In this document: piece after piece, positions 1 to 11,267 of the stretch
Position numbering within the stretch: the first letter of the stretch is position 1
Layout: each line of letters opens with the position of its first letter
Assembly: GCF_964340395.1 (NCBI RefSeq)
Contig: NC_135558.1
Span: forward strand, 19,087,371-19,151,370
Source: Glandiceps talaboti
Taxonomy: Eukaryota; Hemichordata; Enteropneusta; Spengelidae
Length of the DNA stretch: 64,000 nucleotides
Direction: 5' to 3'
The notes under the pieces: generated by a model
The model's database searches: none
What the model was told of the DNA's origin: nothing
What the model saw: the letters and a program-made list of their open reading frames with translations, nothing else
Program-made: the position numbers and the translations under genes

Positions 1-246
1 GATTATTAATATAGATGGTAAATTGTTCGATTTTCATGGTATGTCAGCTTTTGTTAGGATATTTTTATTTGGTGATTATGCATTTCTTTGTACTGTTTTG
101 GGTCACCAAGGTCCTTGTTCTTCTTTGCGTTGACCCACTCTCACCTGCACCATGGCTAATATTAAGTAATTTTGCTGATAAAGCTGTACCTGACTGTTGT
201 TTACTGCTCCTGTTTTTGGCCAGTTTTCTCTTTCTACCTGCCCTAC

Positions 247-585
247 TCAGTGTTGTACAAATTTGACAACTGCCAGTCCTTGGATGTCTTTCCCAATGTT
301 ATGCCTCTGTCCCTGGTCGATAACTCCTGCCAGCTTCCCTACTTTGTTTACTAGTGTAGTAGTGTCAAGGCTACGCTTACAGTCTTTACAAATCCTTGTA
401 GGATAAATACTTGTTCCATCACGGACGATGTCAACGGAAAAACATAAATTAATATCAACAGAATAATCTTTGCATAAACAACTTGTGCTCTGTAATTTAC
501 CAGCACAAATCCGGCGACGATTTAAGATCAAACTTTGATGGTACTGAAAAATATAAGCTGACGACATTTTGGCAACACAACACAA
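247..585 (-). CDS. RAG1 N-terminal-like zinc-binding fragment
   Basis: Minus-strand ORF of 112 codons with possible starts at residues 1 and 7 (MSSAYIF). I do not see the rest of a gene. The middle reads LCKDYSVDINLCFSVDI, then SIYPTRICKDCKRSLD. This is the layout of the RAG1 N-terminal zinc-binding segment: a Cys pair, ~25 residues with a D-I-x-x-x-F-x-I/V-D-I/V core, then I-H/Y-P-T-R-x-C-x-x-C. The same segment occurs in molluscan N-RAG-type transposon proteins and other invertebrate proteins. The first half of the upstream C-x-x-C pair is missing: the ORF has RRRICAGK, where relatives have C-R-I-C-x-G-K, which one TGC-to-CGC change would explain. Downstream of the last Cys pair, similarity fades before the stop. 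It could be the first exon of a host gene, a transposon exon or a remnant. Confidence 0.5.
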   Translation of the reverse strand: MCCVAKMSSAYIFQYHQSLILNRRRICAGKLQSTSCLCKDYSVDINLCFSVDIVRDGTSIYPTRICKDCKRSLDTTTLVNKVGKLAGVIDQGQRHNIGKDIQGLAVVKFVQH

Positions 586-2475
586 CTCGTATTTAGCGCC
601 TTGCCGGTGAGCTGACAGACGCCGTGACTAATGGGAATTGTAGGACACGACTAATCAATAGCACCCCACAGGACATCGAAAATTTTTAGGCCGAAGTATA
701 CTGTAAAGCCGAAGCAATGACACTATGCAGTCGATCATTCATTCATTCATTCACACATGAATAATAAAAAATCGGTTTGAAGCAATAAAAAAACCGATTT
801 TATTATCTTAAAACGCAAACAAAGTACATGGCAATTGTTGAAATGTTACCTTTCCGAGAACTTAGGTACGCGGGTTACAGATGTGCCGTTCGAACGATCG
901 CAGCAGGTACTCGACCATGGTTTGTAGCCGCCATTACTTCTGGGCAAACTGGAGAGCGGGTATCTTAGGATATCTGTTCGGCTTTACATACGTAAACTCG
1001 TTAGGCCAGTAAAAAAAACTGTTCAACGGGCCCTACCCACCCATATTTTTGGCATTTCAATTTTTTTTTTTTTTTTAGGTGATGGGCAAAATATCCTCAT
1101 GCTGGCTTTGCATGTCAGTGAAATGCACACTTTGTTTCCGAATTTCTTTATATTTTCTGAATAGTACATGTAACAATATACATTTGAGTCAATTCCAAAT
1201 TATGTACTATCAGTGGTTTACTTGGCTCTGATGATGCATACAAGCATGAATTGAGATAAAATTAAACTGTTGCATATCCAATATTCCCTAAACGAAATGA
1301 GCAAAACTTTATGACCATGGGAAGGGCAGTCATTGGGCCATCAAAAGTCTGATAGTCTGAAAGTCTTCAAATGTTTTACTCTTTATTTATTCATGATTTT
1401 TTTGGAATCAAATTAAAGTTCAGGAGAAGTCATTTACCACATCTGCAAAATATCTTTCAGCTTTGCCACAACAAAATACACTTCATAGCCAGATAAAATA
1501 TACTGCATGACGGTCATAATTGTTTCTCAATTCTGGTATTTTAAAACCACATTCAAGCTTTGTAAGACTTTAAATTATGTTTTTTGTTTGATATTTTATG
1601 CCTCTAAATGGCCTCCTATATTGTCTTCTTTTCAAAAAAGTTTGCATTTTTGAGGATGTATCCTTCCAATCAGTAGCAATCACGGTAATAATTGTCTTTC
1701 TCCCAAAACAAGATGGAAGGTGGCTGACTAAGTACCTCTCTTCATGGGTCAGAGCTAATTATGAGACATCTCCTTACAAGTATCCATGTGAAATGTCCTT
1801 TGTCAAGTAATATCATTTGGACTGTTATTGTAGTTGATTATCACTTATTTTTAATGCATCATTGTACCTGTGCAACCATATATAATTTTATATCTCCTCT
1901 ATAGTGCAGGTGACAGAAGGGGTGGCTAAAATAATTCTGGAGTTTCATTTAGCGGGTCTTAACATATTTTGAGAGGAGCTACAAAATTTGTTTAATCGTA
2001 AATTGTGCACATTTCCTAACTAGAGCTGATGGAAATCAATTGCCATACAGACAAATTGCAAGAGATAAAATCAAAATGAATGAATAAGTACAATGTAAAC
2101 TCAACTTCAAATGTTTTGCCATCATTACATGTGGTTTGTTTTTACATCCTTTGTAAAAAAAAAAAAGTAAAAAAAAAAAATAAAAAAAAATCGACCTACC
2201 TACCCGATGTGTCGGGACGGTTATGTTGCCCGTTGAACAGCTTTTTTTTTTCTTCTGGCCTTACCTGGTATTAGTCACAACGCGGCCGCGGGAAGCACCA
2301 AGGATCGATCGATGCGCTCTCAACAGGAATCACGCCAATTCACGCGTGGCTTCGATACTCTCGTGAATACGTTTGTTTACTTCTTTCCTCCACCCCAAAA
2401 TTCAAGATTCAGTCAGTATACACGAAACGCATGTGTGAGGTGAGGAAGTCATGTCGTAGATGAGACGACTTGCAC
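586..2475. other. Non-coding stretch, no gene seen
   Basis: Stretch of about 1.9 kb with no ORF that resembles a protein. The first 400 bases next to the RAG1-like fragment are less AT-rich than the rest and could be its promoter. The remainder is AT-rich with A/T homopolymers near 1065 and 2155-2190. A NotI-type GC-rich patch lies at 2281-2290. Confidence 0.4.
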
Positions 2476-3127
2476 ATCTGTACATTGGAGTACAGAATGC
2501 AGAATTGTTTTGGGGTGAAATGCCATCAAATGAAGGAAATGTAGGCAAATTGTACAAGACAAATAACTTCCGACTTCTGGAAGAGGCAAATGAACTATGC
2601 ATTTCAAATTAATCGGCATCATCATCTTCCACTGAAAGTGCAATCAAGCTAGGTCTCAAAGTAGGGATGTATTACCTACTAAAAGCTGCTAGTAGCCTAG
2701 TAAGTACCTGTGAGGCAGACGATGCAGCAGACCTACATAGATAAGTAATTTCTTGCCGTGTTGGAATTAAATTCTGACATGATTTTTAGTGACGCAACAT
2801 ATGCACTCAAGCAAGCAAGCAAGGGAAATGAAATTGAGGAGACCTGAGTCACAACCTGTAGAAGCAGACATTAAGAAAGTGAGAGACAACACTCTAAACA
2901 GAATTACAGAACTTGTCAGTGATGTGCTTAGTCTTGTCGATGTGCACAGATACACGGAACTTCGAGATTTGGGGGAATTGAAGATATCTTATCAAAGTGG
3001 AAAGGGAGTCAAGCATTTAGTTCCAGTACTCTTTCCTCATGACACGCATGCAGCATTAAGGTTGCTAGCAAACAGGGAAGCAAGAAAATATGCAACTGTT
3101 GCAGAAAGCAACAAATTTCCTTTTTGA
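2476..3127 (+). pseudogene. Frameshifted recombinase-like family remnant
   Basis: Three reading-frame pieces follow one another in the order of a single protein. Piece 1 (about 2476-2740) contains NNFRLLEEANELC, then, after an in-frame stop, SAIKLGLKVGMYYLLKAA. Piece 2 (about 2743-2845, after a stop at 2746) reads FLAVLELNSDMIFSDATYAL. Piece 3 (2789-3127) reads MKLRRPESQPVEADIKKVRD, then HRYTELRDLGELKISYQ and HLVPVLFPHDTHAALRLLANR. I recognise the arrangement (FRLLE, GLKVGxxYLLKKA, DKFLxVLxLNxxxxFxDAxYxL, KLRRPExLPxExDxxKLR, ELRDL) from a large, poorly named invertebrate family related to KIAA1958-like or tyrosine-recombinase-like proteins. The segment between ELRDL and HLVP is shorter than usual and lacks the NxRRGxEx motif. 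With stops and shifts it is a dead copy. The family name is from memory. Confidence 0.55.
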
Positions 3128-4822
3128 AATAATTTGAAGGAAGATAAACCTAATCATGCCAATCAAATAAATGGGAAAAAAAATTGGGGTCGCCATACAA
3201 ACTTTTCAGATATTTTACATCAAAGTCGCATGGTCACAATGCATTCCAATGGGTATTTATGGTATCTTGTTGTCACATTGGTTACCATGGAAACAGTAAA
3301 TAGTGGTAATCGTTGATGTAACTAATGTTCCCTCCTAATATGAGATTTGGTTGGAAAACAATAAATGTGTGTAACTATAGTTACTATAAAAGAAAACAAC
3401 TTGAAACATACACCCTACGAGAAACCAAGATGGCTTCTGGGCCCTATTACAATTACTGGAGGTATGGATCAAACAACCATAACATAACAATGCATGTAAT
3501 TGTGTGTGTGTGTTGTCTGTCTGTCTCTGTGCTTCACCACCAATCTGCCTTGCAACCTGTGAGAATGCAGTAAAACTTGAATAGGTAAAGGCTACAGCAG
3601 TCAGAGTACACAAACCAAGAAAGAGAAGACTTGATTTGATCCAATCATTCAAAGACCATTTTTACTCCTTTTTTTCAGATTTCAGTTTTGCTTCAAGTTA
3701 ATTTCATTGTTTCCTTATTTTAGCAAACTACTTGTATCTTATTTTTGGATGTGATAGTATAATATATTTGTAATATTATCCATGCAAGCAGTTTGTATAG
3801 AAATGAATAGAACTTACAATCAAAACCATCTCAATTAATACCATGGTAGTTTATCTCCACTTTTCTGTCATGATTGATGTGTTTGTAGTGTATACATAAA
3901 TGAGAACTATTCCTGTCTCAGCTAGTAATGTAATGAAAAGATGTAAGACTTTGCTAACTATTAAACATGGAGTATGCTCATTACAACTGAATTCTGCTGG
4001 AGAAGAAGTTTACAAAACCATAATGTGCCTGTGTTGATATACAGACAATGAACACACAAGCAATCAATCAATCAAAATACAAATTAGCAACCATCAGCAA
4101 ATTTTGACAAATAGAAAGTAATATTTATTAACATTAAAAACAACTAGAAAACATGACAGCTTTTTATGAAAGTAAGGATAACATTGTCTTCTGATTTCAT
4201 CAAATAGATGACAATTATTGATAAAACCCAGATATATTCAAATCTCACCCATATTTATATCTAAACTTACATAAATACCCAAACAATGGCATGACTATTT
4301 TTTTTTAACCATGAACTAACACAAATTTCAGTACTGTAATATTCTGAACAGTCACAGCATAGAAAGCATGTATCATGTTACATAATCTAAGCTACATTAG
4401 GACACATATATTGACAACATCCATAAAAGACACATTACCTTCACTTAGGTGCATGAATTGTGTAAGAAAATTACTCCTACAGAGAGAGAAATATTGAAGC
4501 ATCTAGCCTAAGAATTGTCAAGTTTAGGTGATACTGGCATTGGAATACATTTAGTCCATCAAATATTACATGCATCATTGTTCACAAAATTATTTAGTAA
4601 CACTAGATGGCATTTTACCACTGTTGATCACTTTCATCAACAAGGAACTGTAAATGGCTGTATTTTTTCAGTAACAATAACATTTGTGTACACATTCCCC
4701 TGGAGAGAGTGGTGTACTGGTTACTAAATTGATCTTCACTTTGTGAATTTGAACCAGCAAAGTGTATAAAAAAAAAATTTCTTAGACAATCGGATGAAGA
4801 CGTAATCTTCATGTTTACTGGG
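3128..4822. other. AT-rich non-coding stretch
   Basis: Stretch of about 1.7 kb with only short chance ORFs. It has a short GT/CTGT-rich patch near 3503-3527. No repeat family from elsewhere in the window was recognised in it. Confidence 0.4.
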
Positions 4823-4998
4823 TTAGCTAGTTGTAGATTGCTGACATCTCAATATTGGTCTGGCAATAGCTGATGTAAGGTTTTGTAAGCTAATACAAGT
4901 GTCACCACTAGTGGGTGTCACCACAAACATCACATCTGACACATCACTTTCAGTCCATTTCTTGCAGTGGAATTTGTCAGTATTTGTACGTGTAAGCC
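4823..4998 (-). CDS. Candidate 3' terminal coding exon, unknown protein
   Basis: Reading the minus strand, a good acceptor (TTTCTATTCAG) is followed by 57 open codons and a TAA stop at 4823-4825. The peptide includes KFHCKKWTESDVSDVMFVV and ISLQNLTSAIARPILRC. It is hydrophilic and of balanced composition, unlike the surrounding AT-rich frames. The exon enters in phase 1. I do not recognise the protein. A possible first exon of the same gene lies at 5974-5990, but that exon ends in phase 2, so at least one further exon would be needed. Confidence 0.33.
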
Positions 4999-5973
4999 CT
5001 GAATAGAAAATAAAACATAACAGACATTTAATTAATAATCAGTTGGTAACTTATATTATGATATAAAATTAGTTCACAAACTTAACTTTCTCTCAGTGAA
5101 ATAAAATACTTATAACAATATCTAAAGTTTATCTCATACATTTACTTGAAGTAGTGACACTGGAGATATGGCTATATTATGCACAGCACACACGAACAGA
5201 ACATCATACCATCAACACAAACAAAATGGTAAACCTAAATGATGTTTATTTTGTAAATTTGAAAAAAGCTGTTCAGTAAGTGAGCAGTTTTATAAGGTTC
5301 ATAAACTGCAATTTTAAATGTAACTGAAGGGTTTACATCTACATGTGGAAAGCAATGTCTCCTAACAAAACTGTGTGATAGACGAAACAAAGTTACAATC
5401 AGTCTAGTATTCATAAAGTGAAATTATTATTTTTACCTATAGTCAAAATATAGCAGCCACAAAAAAAAATGTTCATGCTAGTGGGAAATTTTGTCTAAAT
5501 CTATGTGATCTCATGATCTTTGAGTGCTAAACCCAGATGAGCTAAGAAAAAAAAACTAAAAGAAACAAAATTAAAAATAAATAAATAAATAAATAATAAT
5601 GCTACAATTAAGAATAATAATATTAGTTAAAATTTCAAAGTTTCAAGGAAGAGACCACAGACATTTGCACTCTAAACCATATCCAATGTTGTTTGTTTCC
5701 CGAGTGGAATGTACATGTCTGTTGAATGAAAACAAAATGGCTGTCACTCGATCATGTTCCAATGCACGTTTTAGAAATACAATAACTTCTAAACTTTCCA
5801 CAATTTGAGGTTTCGCTTGATAATAGTTGATTATATGCCATTCTGTCTAAAGGAGTTATTGGCCCACGCTTGCAAAATTGATACGATCGTCACTAGTGTA
5901 CTACTCCACAAGTGTACACACATAGCGTGCATAATTTATACACCACATAGCGTACAGAAAGTTTGAAACTTAC

Positions 5974-5990
5974 CTTCGGGTTTTCTTCAT
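5974..5990 (-). CDS. Possible first coding exon (MKKTR)
   Basis: On the minus strand an ATG at 5988-5990 is followed by five codons (MKKTR), two bases and a strong donor (GTAAGTTTC). The sequence just upstream (about 6000-6300) is less AT-rich, as a promoter would be. The phase does not join directly to the exon at 4823-4998. The evidence is the start codon and donor only. Confidence 0.18.
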
Positions 5991-6724
5991 TTTATCTTTT
6001 CACATTTGTAAAGAGAGATCGTGAGGTTCGATGAAGGAGGGTATTAGACTACACTTGACTGTACCCGCTGCTGAATTACAACAATTCACATGTGGAAAAC
6101 ATGATGAAAGGTCCCGGGGAGAGAGGTGGACTGTGATGGTGACATTGTACTTTTTTCGTGTCTACTCAAGTTCCGAGTTCGATCGGTAGTTCATAGAAAA
6201 AGTTGGATACTTCGGAGCGATATTCGTACGTATTCAACTTTGCAGTCACAACGATAAGGGGGCCAACACGATCGACAATAATAACGCGGAGACCCAAATT
6301 GACATTCGCATTCGTTTGTCTAGTCTACACTTATTTCTAGTCACAGAATGCTTTTGCTACAAAAAGCCTCTGGATCTTTTGTCATAGATGTAGTATACTG
6401 CTACATAGTTGCACTCTTGTCTAAATACATACCTCAAAGCTACAAAATTAAAATAGGTCGGGGTTATGTTGTGACTACTGAATACAGACATGACTGGGAT
6501 ACGACCAGATTGCAGATCAATTTTGAGTTTGGGCGGGTTGTCGATCCGTTCGTCTTCCATTCTCTACGTTTCAAGATAATTTCAGTGTACCATGAAATAG
6601 TTGGATTTAGCTCGTGATCGAGCTACAAAAGCAACAGAAGATCTGGCTATGTTTACATTACGACTCAACTTTGAATGGAATGGGCACATTTTCAGTTTAG
6701 ATGCATAATGGACCGTACGTTTAT
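5991..6724. other. Possible promoter region, no gene seen
   Basis: This stretch has more CpG than its neighbours and no convincing ORF. It lies upstream of the possible minus-strand first exon at 5974-5990. Confidence 0.25.
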
Positions 6725-6757
6725 CCATGGAAGTATAAGTGGGTTATACTTCCATGG
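6725..6757. repeat. Perfect hairpin, 14-bp arms
   Basis: CCATGGAAGTATAA at 6725-6738 is followed by a 5-base loop and its exact reverse complement at 6744-6757. Confidence 0.85.
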
Positions 6758-6874
6758 TTTATCATAGAAAACTAGACGTGTTTTATACCGGAAGTGATAG
6801 TTGTTCTTTCACTGGGGATGCGCACACATATGCGCAGAACTCCAAAATAACCGAGGCGCATTCTACGTTTTAAT

Positions 6875-7008
6875 CAATCTGATTAAAATCCGATGTGGTG
6901 AAAGCGGCTAGATGTCCTTATTTACCTCTATTCATCGTGTTGTGACGTTTGTTTTGTTCGGAGTGATCGCCGGCGCCGCTTTCACCGCATCGGATTTTAA
7001 TCAGATTG
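6875..7008. mobile_element. Inverted-repeat MITE, copy 1, 9-bp target duplication
   Basis: The 134-bp element starts CAATCTGATTAAAATCC and ends with the reverse complement. Terminal inverted repeats extend about 34 bases with two mismatches, through GGTGAAAGCGGC. It is flanked by the 9-bp direct repeat CGTTTTAAT (6866-6874 and 7009-7017). There is no coding capacity. A 9-bp duplication fits Mutator-like (MULE) transposases, but no autonomous partner is present. A second copy lies at 52974-53209. Confidence 0.8.
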
Positions 7009-7245
7009 CGTTTTAATTAACCAAGAGTGTCCTAATTTTCAGAGTAAATGTCCGATGTCTGTATCTCCAGATATCAATATGACTGCTTCAAGTTTTATGA
7101 CATATTAATGTAATTCACCATTCACCAGTAAATCTTAAATAAATCTATCAATATCAAACATACAATTTTGTCAGTGTATAGGTTGAAATATGGACCAGAG
7201 ACGTGTATCCATGAGTTAGTATTAGGGACCGGTCAGTTTCTCTAA

Positions 7246-7320
7246 CCGGGGGGGGGGGGGGGTTGTCAGTGGATAATACCATAGAGCCGTCGAAAGGTCC
7301 CTGAACACCCCCCCCCCCCA
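7246..7320. repeat. Facing poly-G and poly-C tracts
   Basis: A run of about 14 G near 7249-7262 and a run of about 12 C near 7308-7319 lie about 45 bases apart and could pair. Poly-G/poly-C runs of 10-20 recur at about 24060, 24130, 29790, 32530, 32615, 44470, 44760, 46080, 49360, 52790, 61378 and 62725. Confidence 0.6.
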
Positions 7321-7600
7321 GACACAAGTTAATCTCATCATAACCTTAAAAAAGGGACACAATACGGCGTATTCCAGTTATCGATCTTCCGGTCATTTAG
7401 CAGGTAAGCATCATAAGAATGCATGGAAAGAAACATTTTTCATCCAGGAATATTTCACAAGATTCGTGGCTTTTTTTTGAGGCAGCTCTACACCCAGGAA
7501 CATTACAGTAGTGGTTTGGCATATTTTGATTATTGTTAATTGATAATAAAATATTACAGTCAGGACAGCACGGAAAGTGAGGGGAAACTTCGTGTCAGCA

Positions 7601-8306
7601 CAGGGGGCAGCGAGCATGTAATTGATCGACCGATAGATCGATCGATTGATTATTTGGTTGAATGATTGATCGATTGAATGATCAATTTTTGTGGCGCAAT
7701 ATAACTTATTTTGTGTGTGGTATTGATCAATTCACTCATTGAGTTTTAAAACTATTTCTTTTTCTTTCCCTGGTCACTTTGCTCTCAGCTATATCTCAGA
7801 CCACTAAAAGTCTGAGGCTGTATGTAATTCTCTCTTTTCGTAACTAAATGAAGACACCTTGTCCATTCTTCTTAACTAAATAGCATTCGATCCTTATTAG
7901 TTTAAGGATGATCGAATGTTTATCCAGTGTGATACTCTCCCGGCAGTTGAGAGATAAAGCAAACTGTTAATGTAAGTGATCTCTCGCCAATTATAAGATT
8001 AGGAGTGTTTTAATTTAGATATGAGGAGAAGAATGGACAAGGCGTCTTTCTTTAGTCAATAAAGAAAAGAGAGAATTACAAATGTACATGTACAGCCTCA
8101 GACTTTTAGTGGTCTGAGATATAGCTGAGAGCAAAGTAACCAGGGAAAGAAAAAGAAATTATTTTAAAACTCAATGAGTGAATTGATCAATATCACACAC
8201 AAAATAAGTTTATTGCATTGATCATTCAATCGATCGATCATTCAACCAAATAATAAATAAATAAATCGATCGATCAATCAATCAATTACATGCCCGCTGC
8301 CCCCTG
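7601..8306. mobile_element. Long-TIR non-autonomous DNA transposon, copy 1
   Basis: The element begins CAGGGGGCAGCGAGCATG and ends with a near reverse complement (CATGCCCGCTGCCCCCTG). The arms are inverted repeats of roughly 260 bp (about 7601-7865 and 8035-8306). They carry GATC/GATT-rich runs and a TTTTAAAACTCAATGAGTG block. The central 170 bp includes a small hairpin around 7886-7919. There is no transposase ORF. I see no clear target-site duplication. A related copy in the opposite orientation lies at 38695-39598. Confidence 0.75.
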
Positions 8307-8368
8307 TGGTGTCTGCAGTTTCTATAGCACAATGCGCAACTATTCTGGCCCTCACTTCCGGTTCTAAA

Positions 8369-8388
8369 ACAGCGCCCCTAGTGGCCAA
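8369..8388 (-). promoter_or_regulatory. CTCF-like motif
   Basis: The minus strand reads GGCCACTAGGGGCGCTG, very close to the bilaterian CTCF core CCASYAGRKGGCRS. It lies just outside the long-TIR element. This is a motif match by eye only. Confidence 0.4.
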
Positions 8389-8688
8389 ACCATGATATCG
8401 GCGATAGTCACGAGTCTGGCAGTGAGGCAACAGTTAGCCAGAATTAATCATTGGAGAATTTCATTATTTATCAGAATGATTGGAGAACTGAGTTCCCAGC
8501 ACAGGCTCGATGTATTTTTTCTTGACTAACTAAGTATGTATATACTTTTCCCACCAAAATTGTAAGCAAACATTTTCACTATTTTTGCTGAAGCCAAACC
8601 ACTTTAGACACTGAAGAAGTCAATTGAGTCTAGACCTAAATCTGTGGACAAGGTAACATTTCCTGCTTGCGATAAATTAACCTTTACG

Positions 8689-8692
<4 letters not shown>

Positions 8693-8719
<27 letters not shown>

Positions 8720-9371
8720 CTTTATTTCCTACGAAAAACAAACAAAACAAAATAACAACAGCAACGACAGTGACAATTTCGTCCACTTCAATTGGACGTG
8801 TGACGACAATTGTAGGAAATGTAGCTAGAAATAGTCATGCATAGACTAATCGAGTCTAGCTACTCGAAATAAACTTAATCTGAGGATTACTATTTACACA
8901 TATTTGCTGTTCTCATAACTTCGGAGGAAAAAACAACTACAACAACAAGGAATGGTGCAAAGGAAAACTTGTATAAATTACAATACACAGGACTCGTCAA
9001 GAAGAAATTGTTTAAACTTCTTTTTAAAAAGACTTTTGGAAGAAATACTACGAATATCGTGTGGTAAACTATTCCAGATTTTGGTGCCTGCAAACTTAAT
9101 TGATGATTGTCCAAAGCCACTTCTATACTTAGGTGTGTGGAGATCTTTGTTCAGTTTTTGTCTTGTTTCATGGTTATGGCTAATGTAAGAAAAATAGTTA
9201 TCATGCAACCAATTCAACTGATGAACATCTTCTGATCGATACTTTTTAGGATTTTGATCAATGTGTGATGATGTAATCTGATATTTGCGTAATTGTAAGA
9301 AATAAAGTAAAACACTTTTGCAGACAAACTTACAACCTTCGACCGTTTTCTATGTGGCTTATTTGTTTTAT
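8693..9371 (-). mobile_element. Non-LTR retrotransposon (LINE), 5'-truncated 3' end
   Basis: The minus-strand frame ending at 8978 carries the typical C-terminal tail of LINE ORF2. It has HNHETRQK, then LHTPKYRSGFGQSSIKFAG, TKIWNSLPHDIRS and SLFKKKFKQFLL. The frame is open upstream to at least about 9300 (KKYRSEDVHQLNWLHDNYF). Downstream on the same strand, a short 3' region ends in a (TTA)n tail (8693-8720 on plus), as in CR1/Jockey-type and RTE-type elements. No reverse transcriptase core is present. Clade assignment is not possible from this tail. Confidence 0.65.
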
Positions 9372-10354
9372 TATTATTTACATTTATTAGTGCAAGCAAA
9401 TATCAAAAGAAAAGGGACAAATTCATTAAAAAATCATAACAACCAACTACGTATATACATTGCTCATATATACTCTAATAGATTCCAGTATCTGTGGTTG
9501 ACAATGAGTTAAAGGGGGCATAAGCTGAGTTTATAGGTTTTGGGGGTATAACATTACTACATCGTTAAAAGGTACTCACATTATTCTACTTACTGAAACA
9601 TACTTAACCATCACTGGCAATTGACTCAACTCAAACCTGGTATTACAGTATAGCTCTTCAAATGATCTAATGACGTAATTTATTGTGTGTGTAGAAATGT
9701 TGAGGACGTCCCTACTACTCTAAGAATGCTCTAACAATGCCAGCAGACAATTGTAATGTTATAGAAGACATGCATTCACATTAACATTATACTGGCATAG
9801 TTTACTTGCGGTTTTATGTAAGTATTTTCATTTGAGTCAAGAGCTTATATAAATTCAGCTTATGTCACTTTAATACATGGCCGGGTTAACTTGATACAAG
9901 TACATGTTTATTCAACTATAGTGAAGTGCTGATTTCATTAACATTACTGAAAACAGACTACAAATCTTTGAATCGGATATTGAAAATATTCTCACATCAG
10001 TGCATACATTACATTTTGCTAAACATTATAACACACCGTACAATTCAAGAAAAATTTCACATAACATGAGAAAGTTATTTGACAAATGAAAACACTTGCA
10101 CTTAAAACCACCATGGAGGTAGGAAGGACTAGTAACTGGAGACACGCCCTAGCAACTGATGGCAATCTCTCGAGGACTAAGCAATGGTGGTCATGCAGGT
10201 TGTACCAATGGGTTTTTCGGACAATCAAGATAAAGGGATTAACATGGGCTAAGACAAAGGATAATTAAGCAGATTAAGGAAGTTGTTTCTCCTGTCCTTC
10301 CTACCTCCATGAAACCACCAAGCACAGATACACATGTATATCACTACTATATTG
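9372..10354. other. Non-coding stretch, no gene seen
   Basis: Only chance ORFs. An inverted pair lies at 10110-10125 and 10295-10312 (ACCACCATGGAGGTAGGAAG and a near reverse complement), suggesting another short fold-back repeat. Confidence 0.35.
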
Positions 10355-10510
10355 TTATATAATCAAATATTATTCCCCTATATTTTTCTTCGTTCAGCCA
10401 AGGAAAATACAAGTCACCTAAGTGGCCCTAGCAATGAGTAGCGATAACCCTTAGGTCAAAAGTATTTTCTGGCTGAATGGAGAAAAATATTGCAGAATAT
10501 AATTATACCA
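10355..10510. repeat. Palindromic repeat family P1, copy 1
   Basis: Fold-back element. The left arm has ATTTTTCTTCGTTCAGCCAA and GAAAATACAAGTCAC. The right arm is its approximate reverse complement, ending AAAAATATTGCAGAATATAA. Related copies lie at about 27360-27510, 56850-57000 and 57180-57335. Confidence 0.6.
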
Positions 10511-11267
10511 TTGCCAGTAATATTTTTTTAAATCAGGGAAAGTAATGGCAATTTTGAGGGTTTTGACTCATATTTTGAACACTGCAGAACCAGTGACATA
10601 GACATGCGTTGTCGTGATGTAGAATAACCAGAGGATATATTCGATATTTTTGGTTGAATCTGTATCATGCATGGCATAATAGCTATTGATCATATGGTAA
10701 ATGTGCACACATCAATGACACTAACAGACGGGAAACAAAACTCTATTTTCTGGACACTGAGATTGAATAAAATTGATATTCAAGTCAAATCTATCAGACT
10801 GCTATGTAATTGCTAAAATCTAAAGAAATATATTCGATAGATTAATGAAAGACATTTGATCTCTTATTAGGCTCTTCTTTTCACTCGAGAAGATGGGGAT
10901 ATTTTAAAATTATTTCCAATATTTTTTTTTTTTATAATAAAACATTCTCATAATTGTTTCACTACATGATAAGGAAATCATTCACCGTAAGAATTCCCAT
11001 TTGTGGTAAAGCGTGACCCCCTGACCTTTCAACTTTGACATTGAGAGGACATGATACACAAGTTGTAAACTTACAGGCTAATGCCCTAATGCCCAGGCAA
11101 AGTGTGACATATAAAACTATGTTTCTGACTTCACTGAAGAAAGATCTGTCTAAAGAAGGAACAAACCTTTAAGGCAGTTTCAACCTTAATACTCGCCATA
11201 AAATGAATATACAGTGCATTGCAGGTTAGTGTTCACTCTCTGTGTTTAATACAACCACTCAGAAGGT

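Noticed and set aside
6348-6617. 89-codon plus-strand ORF
   Set aside because: Antisense ORF of similar length, no motif, no promoter or splice context.
9318-9512. Plus-strand ORF over the LINE fragment
   Set aside because: It is antisense to the LINE 5' part and has no similarity.
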